NCBI RefSeq assembly: GCF_024166365.1 | Contig: NC_064842.1 | Location: 28,801,001-28,865,000, forward strand | Direction: 5' to 3' | Source: Elephas maximus indicus | Taxonomy: Eukaryota; Chordata; Mammalia; Proboscidea; Elephantidae | Length of the DNA: 64,000 nt | Part shown: in pieces, positions 33,726 through 64,000 of the stretch | Layout: every line of letters starts with the position of its first letter | Numbering within the stretch: position 1 is the stretch's first letter | The notes under the pieces: model-generated | Told to the model about the DNA's origin: nothing | The model's input: the letters and a program-made list of their open reading frames with translations, nothing else | Databases searched by the model: none | Program-made: the position numbers and the translations under genes

Positions 33726-57155
<23,430 letters not shown>

Positions 57156-57394
57156 TGAGGGTGCCAGTTATGGACATACTGAAATGTAGCACACTGCATT
57201 CATACCTCCAGAGACCTTCCTGATACGATGAAGTTTCCAAACCCACAACTTTTTGAAAAGTACTGCAAGTGTCCATGGTTTACTTAGTGGAGTAGAGAAC
57301 AACTGCATGACTGTTACCATGACAAAGGATAATGATAGATATAGATTGATGGAAAGACCAGCAGCAGATATCATGTGGGTCAGTCAGTTTACTC

Positions 57395-57813
57395 ACCGTC
57401 TCAGTCATCTAGTACTGCTAGATGTAGTAACAGGTGGGTGGCTTTAATAAACAAATTTATTTTCTCAAAGTTTAAGAGGCTGAAGTCTGAAATCAGGGCA
57501 TCAACTACAGGGGAAGGCTCTCTGTTGGCTCTGGGGGAAAGTCCTTTTCTCTTTTTAGCTTCTTTTCCTCAGTTCCTTGGGGATCTTCATGTGGCCTGAC
57601 ATCTATCCGCCCCCCCCCCCCCATTTGTGCTTGTTTGCTTGCTTAACCTGCTTTATATCTCGAAAGAGATTGGCTTAAATACACCCTACACTAATACTGC
57701 CTCCTCCTTAATGTAACAAAGAAAACCCATTCCCAGATGGGATTATAACCACAGGTGTAGGGGTTAGGATTTACAACACATATTTAGGGAGTCACAGTGT
57801 TTAATCCGTAACA
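57395..57813 (-). mobile_element. MLT1-like LTR, antisense, with (C)n
   Basis: On the minus strand it starts 'tgttacggattaaacactgt' and includes 'gttgtaaatcctaaccccta' and 'gagaaaataaatttgtttat', as in the 9859-10255 copy. A poly(C) run lies at about 57607-57622. Confidence 0.72.
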
Positions 57814-58294
57814 TTTATCTAAAGAATGCAAAAGAGAAAGAAAAAAAAAAAAGTCAGTGAACAGGATAATGGCAGACAAATTGGCCACATTTCCAAGACA
57901 AATAAAACTTCTCCAGTGGATGATGATCTAATGTGTGAAAACTTTATTGTACCTTCTAGGTCCCTCTAGGTCCAGTCTAAGTAACTTACATAGCTAGAGA
58001 CCACCTCAGCTGACCAGGTACACCTCATTAACCCTGACGTTAAGCTACAGTATAGTCACAGAGCATTACACAATCGTGCATGAGTAAATTATTCATCCTC
58101 CAGCCTCAGCCTTTCCAGGCTATTTCAGTCTAGTCAGAGCATGTTCCTGAACTCAGTACTTTGGTGCCAGAATAGGGGCCAGTTTCCTGGATATCTCTGG
58201 GATTCACTTTAGACCAGCGATAGAGCTCATCCTGCAATGTCCTTTTTCTCAGGAAATGCATGCTGAAGTATTTAACAGTGAAGCATCATGATAT

Positions 58295-58465
58295 CTGCAC
58301 TTTACTTTAAAGTGGTTCAGCCACAGCAGAGAAGTATGTGTGTATACAGAGAGAGAAAGCAAATATGGCAAAAATGTTAATAGTTGGTGAATCTAGGTGA
58401 CTTGGGTGTTCATTTTCAACTCTTTTGTAAGTTTGAAGATTTGCTAAATAAAAAGGGGGAAATTT
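58295..58465 (+). repeat. L1M 3' end
   Basis: 'gttaatagttggtgaatcta', 'ggtgacttgggtgttcattt' and 'tttgctaaataaaaagg' match the general L1M 3' terminus pattern. Confidence 0.55.
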
Positions 58466-58859
58466 TACCTTCCTCTCTTGTGTTCAGGACGGTGTTTCTG
58501 GCAGTAGGTACTAATAATGGAAAGTACTGACTAGAACAGTGCGTGGCCATTTTATTTGGTTCACTAAATAAGGGGCACTGTGGGCTAATCCTACCTTCAT
58601 TGCTAACTGCCTGATAAGAATCTGCATGAATCCAATTCTCAAAGTGTGGAAATGGATCCAGTCCTCACCTTCCCACTCTGTCCTCATTACCAGCTGCTCC
58701 CATGGCACTCTTTCAGCCCCAGCCACCCAGAGCCAAATCAAAGTTCACGTGTTGGAAGGACACCTTGTAGACTGCCAGATGGGCAGATGTCATCCCCTGC
58801 TGGCTCTCACTGTTCCTGTGGGTTCATTAATTCACTGGAATGATACAGGATTCATGAAG

Positions 58860-59220
58860 AGTACACCATATTTGTGGCTGCAACTTTATTACAACCTAAA
58901 AGGATACAAATGAAAAGACACATAGGGTGAGATCTGGGAGAGGTCACAGCACAGAACTTCCATGCAAAGAAGTATATGCTACTTTCTCCTGTGCCTGGTA
59001 ACCAGTCAGGAAGCTCATCTGAACCTTAGGGCTCTGGGCTCTTATCAGCCTCACCATGTGGTCATGAGAGATTACATCATACCTGGGGAGGCTTAGCATC
59101 GGGCCCCAGGTGGTCCCTGTTGGTCTGGTCAGCCCCCCATTCATTAGCCTCAGGTGTTCGTATAGCTGGACTGCACCGAGAACAAAAGCAAAGTCGTTTC
59201 CTGCAAGGTGGTTCCACATC
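58860..59220 (-). mobile_element. ERVL-like LTR remnant
   Basis: Pattern 'aacctaaaaggatacaaatg', 'gagagattacatcatacctg' and 'gtctggtcagccccccattc' resembles antisense ERVL-type LTR sequence. Ends not defined and no internal genes. Confidence 0.45.
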
Positions 59221-59334
59221 TTGCATTTACTAAGACTTAATGCCTATAGCTTTATGGTCTTTATTTCCCCTCAGGCTTTAAGTTAAATTGGCTTTTAATT
59301 TTTTATTACTTCTGAATAATATTTTTTCTCTTAA

Positions 59335-59456
59335 AAACGTGGAGATTTTTAACTGACAGTACCTTGGGAGTGGAATTATGAATGATTTTTCTTTTTATAT
59401 ATCTGTTTTCTAAATCTTCTGAAATAAATACTAGCTTTATAAAAAAAAAAAAAAAC
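59335..59456 (+). repeat. L1-type 3' end with poly(A)
   Basis: 'gtaccttgggagtggaatta' and 'gttttctaaatcttctgaaa' ending in a poly(A) at about 59441-59454. Confidence 0.45.
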
Positions 59457-60739
59457 TCTTTAAAATAAAAAAATGCTCTTTACTATTATACAAATCCTAT
59501 TTTGTGTTTGATTTTACATCGATAGTGTGTTTTGCTGCTGCAAGCCTACTAGGGCTTATTAGCTCACAAAAAGAATGATGATGATCAGTTTGCCTGGATA
59601 TTGTCAGCAGAGAACAACAGAAGAAAACCAGATAGTTTAGTCCATTGAGAGGGGCAAGGAGGTTATTTGTTCCTCATCCTATTCCCTCAACACTTAATAG
59701 ACTCCCAGAGTAGTATGTGAGCAGTATGGCTTGTCAGTGAGGAAATCTCTCATACTGTTTTCATTGTGTGACTCACTGAATTAAGATCTCAGTGGGGGTC
59801 ACAGATTTAAATGAAGACTGCTGTGTGTTGCTCTTAAAAGATTTCTTTCTCTAATTTCATGTTTTCCTTCATAGCACAGTTGAAACCTGAAACTAATTTC
59901 GATAGAAAGCAGGCAGTTTTGCTTCACCTGAGTCACTAGAGACATCACTGTTAGTAGTATGGATACTTACATATTTCTTATTTATGAAAAGCTGAATTTT
60001 TTAGATATAGTCTTTTTTTTTAATCCACAAGAAGTTCTGATTATAGGCAGAAAAATACATATTTAAGCTGTTCGGTTGGTTTGGATGAGAAATTAGAAGC
60101 ATGACATAAAAACGTTAACAACATGCAAAAGAGGTTGCAGATAGCTTGCTTTTATCGTAGGTGAGGTAACTTACGATGTCTCATTTTCCGACTTGGTACC
60201 ATGCTGGGTTTTTTTTTTTTTAACTTTTGTTTTGGTTTTATGATCTTAGCAGGGAATTGCTATAAACAAGTTGTTTTACATCTCAAGAGATTCCTGGTGT
60301 TAAGATTATCTTACATCAGAGAATCAAAAGTAGGTACGTGAGAAGAGAAGTGGGGAGAAATAGAGATTCAACTGTGACAAGGAGCGGGAGAGAGGGAGAA
60401 GATCCAGCTCTTCTCTTGCATAATAACAAAACCACAGAAGGGTTGTTTAAGTTCAGGGAATGCATCAAAATCATTGTTGAAGCCAAAGAATTGTTCTGCT
60501 AATTACTCAGTTTAATCAGCATTGTTGACACTTGCATCATGACCCAGTCACAGACAAAAGAGAAACCGTGCTAGGGAGGAGCCACCCTGAAATTGGAAGT
60601 CAAATGAGAAATTTGAATTGATTGGATGGGACAGAGAATTACTTGTTTTGTTATATTTTCTAGATTTGCAGTTTCAAGGTGAGGCATCTTTATTTGGTCG
60701 CTGTAATGTACCTTTGGTATGGTTCATTTGAAACTGCAG

Positions 60740-62480
60740 TTACTAAGATTACCAGTGACCTAGTTGCCAACTCCAGGGAACATGTTTTTGCGCTTGTCCC
60801 AGTTGATTACTCTTTTCTCTTGGCTTATATGATACACATTGTTTTGGTTTAGCCAACTCTGGCCTAGTCCTTCCCTGTATATCTTCTCTTTGCTTTCCTC
60901 ATAAGTATTATCATTGGTAATTGATTACCTAGCTTCTGTTCATTTTATACATTCTTCATAGGTATTTTTATTTATTACCTCTTGTATGCTGATGGCTGTT
61001 TTATCTGTAACTAGAGCCCAAACTTATCTCACGAACTCCAGACACACTTCTGTCTACTGAACATCCCCACCTGCATGTCCCATGGCATTATAAAAGTAAT
61101 ATCTTTTCCATACCATCCATTCTCATCTCCTCCTGTGTTCTCAGTCTTGGGTACTGGTACCTCCTTTTTCTCAGTTACCAAGCCAGCGACATGGGATTTA
61201 TCCTCCACTCTGATGTTCAAGCACTCCCCAGATCCTATCAGTTCTTTCTGCTGATCAGTTCCTTCCAAACTTCAGCACTATTGAAGTTTTAGAAGAAAGT
61301 GAAATTACCCAAGGACAAGAGGTTGTTGTTGCAGGAGAAAGCCATATGGTTAACTAAAAACAGCGTCATATAATCAAGGGTCTATCTAGGACTTAGTTTT
61401 CAGGTCCAAACACTCACTTTCCTGTTCTCTTAGAAATGATCAGATTCTCAGTTGAAGGACACTATGTAAATTTGCAGATGAATATATAAACCAGAGTGTT
61501 AATTCATTCGGCTTTAAAGGGCATTAGCTCAGTAGAGTGATATGAATGCTCATGACCCTTGTCCAGGGAACTCCCTCCTGTTATATCAAAAAATCAGGGC
61601 ACCTAAAAAAATAAATCTGAACAGTGTGTGGCTTGGCATTGAATTTGATTACAACAATGGGAGGTGATTGTTTAAGAGCTATTTCAATCAGGCAGGATGT
61701 GACTGGAATGCTTTTTATCTTCCAAATACAGTATCTTTCTCCCCCTTGATGTCCATACAAATTGCCAGAATATCTCTCTTAACCCAGCTCTCCTGTAGTA
61801 GTTTCTTGATACATTGTTTTGAAGTATTGATTTTACTAATTGTTTTCTCTGATGTAGGGATTTAATAAGTGGCAGTCTGAATTCCCGTATCTGTTTGCTG
61901 TCCAGCCACTACATAGGTGCTTAACTTTTCCTCGCCTACGCTTTTGTAATAGCCAGATTACCACTCCCCCCGTCAGCCTTCTCCACACTGCTGCCATTCT
62001 ACTCCTGGAGTGACCTTTCGAAAACTGCACATATGACTGTCACTCTTTTGCTTGCAACCTTCATTACTTCTGCACAGCCTTCAAGATAAAGGACAGACTG
62101 TATTACAGCCTACACAGCCTTTCATGATTTGACCTGCTCACTTCCAGCCCCCCTTTTACCTCTCCTTTCCTTGACCTTGTACGTCAGCAATATTCAACTA
62201 CTTTAACATTTTTTTTCCTGAATATGCTGTGTTTTTCCACATCTGTGCTTCTTGATGTGTTATTTTATCTGCCTCACACTTTTCTGACTTGCACTCTTTC
62301 AACAAGACTTAGCTTAATTCTTATGGTCATTTGAAATTCTGTCGGATCTCCCCAAACAGAATTACTTTCCTTCATTATTGAACCTGTCATAGCATGTTTT
62401 CATTATTTGACGATATGGGCCATTTCATTTTTTTAAATCCTTGAACACAAAGCCCATAGCCTGATAAACAGTAGCCCTCA
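60740..62480 (+). repeat. L2 LINE, in at least two blocks
   Basis: Blocks at about 60740-61265 ('accagtgacctagttgccaa', 'gaacatccccacctgcatgt') and 61955-62480 ('ttcaagataaaggacagact', 'tgtcatagcatgttttcatt', 'caaagcccatagcctgataa'). The part between, 61265-61955, is not recognised. Confidence 0.6.
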
Positions 62481-62539
62481 AATGTTTTTAAAAAGGGGTC
62501 AGTTCACTTTCTGTGTTCCTTCTAGTGGTAATAAAGCTT

Positions 62540-62720
62540 CTGTTTTGCTGAGCACAGAGGCTGTATTTACATACATTATCACTAATCCTCAAAACAACCC
62601 TCATTTTCTCTTTTTAAAGATTAGGAAATGATAACTCTGACCTCCAAGGTCACATTGCTACCAGGTAACCTGATCCTAGGGCTCCAGCTCCAGAACCCAC
62701 GTTCTTTCTCAAACAGTATG
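62540..62720 (-). repeat. MIR SINE
   Basis: Antisense MIR: 'ctaatcctcaaaacaaccct', 'ctccaaggtcacattgctac' and 'gggctccagctccagaaccc'. Confidence 0.72.
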
Positions 62721-62879
62721 CTTTCCTTTAATTATATTTAGCAGGTGTTGCTTGTTCGCTTTTATTTTTTAAATAATTTAAGCAAGTTTTAAAATAGCAA
62801 TTCCTAATGTTCACATGTGAATAAAGTATGTTTCAGGGAATAAACTGATTCTTGGAAAACCTTAAGGAAAAGTTAAACT

Positions 62880-64000
62880 TTTTACCAATTTATTGAGATG
62901 TAATTCACATGCCATACAATTCACCCTTTTACAGTGTACAGTTTAGTAGCTTTTAGAATACTTACAGAGTTGTGCAGCATACCCGTTAGCATTTATTCTC
63001 CATTCCCCCAGCCCCTCTAGCCTCCGGCAGCCACTCATGTACATTCTGTCTCTATGGATTTGCCTGTTCTGGAAACCCTGGTGGTGTAGTGATTAAGAGC
63101 TATGGCTGCTAACCAAAAGGTTGGCAGTTCGAATCCACCAGGCACTTATAGGAAACCCTGTGGGCCAGTTCTACCCTGTCCTATAGGGTCGCTATGAGTC
63201 GGAATCGACTCAATGGCAACAGGGGTGAGGTTTTTTTTTTTTTGGCCATTTCATATAAATGGAATCATAGAAGATGTGGTCCTTCATGACTGGCTTCTTT
63301 GACGTAGTGTAGTATTTTCAAGGTATTTCCATGTTGTGGCATATATCAGTACTTCTTTCTTTTTTATTGTCAAATAATATTCGATTATATGAACATACCA
63401 TTTTTTGTCTATCCGCTATTAGACGGGCATTTGGCTTGTTCTGCGTGTTGTTTTGGCTCTTCTGCATAATGCTGCTGGGAACATTCATGGACAAATTTTT
63501 ATGTGGCCATATGCTTTCATCTCTCTCGAGGAAATAAGTGGAATGCTGGGTCATACGGTAACTCTGTGCTTAACCATTTGAGGAGCCGCCACACTGTCTT
63601 CTGAAGCGGTGGCACCTTCCAGATTCTTACCAACAGTGTATGAAGGTTCCAGTTTTCCACATCCAGTGCTTGTTATCTGGATTTTTTTTAGCATTGCCGT
63701 CCTAGTGAGTGAGAAGTGGTGACTATCTTTTTGTAGTTTGTATTTGCATGTCTCTCATGGCTAATGATGCTGAGCATCTTTTCATGTGCATATTTGCCAT
63801 TTGTATATCTTCTTTGGAAAAATGTCTATTCAAATCCTTTGTGCATGTTTCGATTGCACTATTTGTCTTTATTATTGAGCTGTAAGAGTTTGTCATATAT
63901 TCTAGATGCAAATTCCTTATCAAGCACAGTGAACACCTCTGAGAGCCGAAACTCAACGGGACTGTCTTGTTTTTCCAGGTCTCCCAAGTTTTCCACATTT
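62880..64000 (-). repeat. L1M, antisense, split by an AfroSINE
   Basis: Typical antisense L1M 3' UTR and ORF2 end: 'tttattgagatgtaattcac', 'catataaatggaatcataga', 'tccatgttgtggcatatatc', 'ttcttaccaacagtgtatga' and 'tttgtcatatattctagatg'. It continues past the window end. Confidence 0.8.
63072..63232 (+). repeat. AfroSINE
   Basis: Sense copy nested in the L1M: 'ggaaaccctggtggtgtagt', 'gcagttcgaatccaccaggc' and tail 'gagtcggaatcgactcaatg'. Confidence 0.93.

Overview
The window is mammalian nuclear DNA. Its interspersed repeats point to an afrotherian, most likely an elephant: more than 30 copies of a tRNA-headed, RTE-tailed SINE (AfroSINE type), several 5'-truncated RTE/BovB-class LINEs, and L1 elements sharing one recurrent, lineage-specific-looking 3' UTR. 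These sit on an older mammalian layer of MIR, L2, L1M and MaLR/ERV LTR fragments. The species call is an inference from repeat content, not from a diagnostic gene.

The only protein-coding gene I can support is the 5' part of B3GALNT2 (UDP-GalNAc:beta-1,3-N-acetylgalactosaminyltransferase 2) on the + strand. Five coding exons are placed at 33726-33837, 42579-42726, 47049-47149, 50209-50402 and 56958-57053. All junctions are GT-AG, the phases are consistent, and together they give 217 residues, about 43 percent of the 500-residue human protein. The remaining exons, with the GT31 catalytic core, must lie beyond position 64000. A TATA-less CpG island at about 33250-34250 covers the promoter and first exon. 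It holds GC boxes and a good match to the ZNF143/Staf 'ACTACAATTCCCA' element.

Layout: 1-33.2 kb is intergenic and repeat-dense, with no gene found. It holds RTE relics (1-0.54, 6.4-7.75 and 32.2-33.2 kb), an L1 tail split by an RTE insertion (6.06-8.65 kb), five classes of SINE, MLT1-like LTRs, a solo ERV LTR (9.05-9.49 kb) and a multi-layer L1 nest (24.9-31.45 kb). 33.2-34.3 kb is the CpG-island promoter and exon 1. 34.3-64 kb is introns 1-5 with exons 2-5. The introns hold fewer young repeats but contain antisense L1M blocks (52.3-54.8 and 62.9-64 kb), L2 blocks (43.4-44.2 and 60.7-62.5 kb), AfroSINEs and an antisense RTE (50.9-51.9 kb).

I found no operon, CRISPR array, RNA gene or evidence of an undescribed molecular system. 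The points most worth a second look are structural: a family of internally deleted, RTE-tailed composite elements that appear to share a body with the long AfroSINE, an in-frame 198-bp insertion inside an L1 ORF2 relic, repeated SINE insertion into the same target, and a 5'-truncated RTE ending about 120 bp from the predicted ZNF143 site of the B3GALNT2 promoter. Repeat family names are from memory and were not checked against a library.
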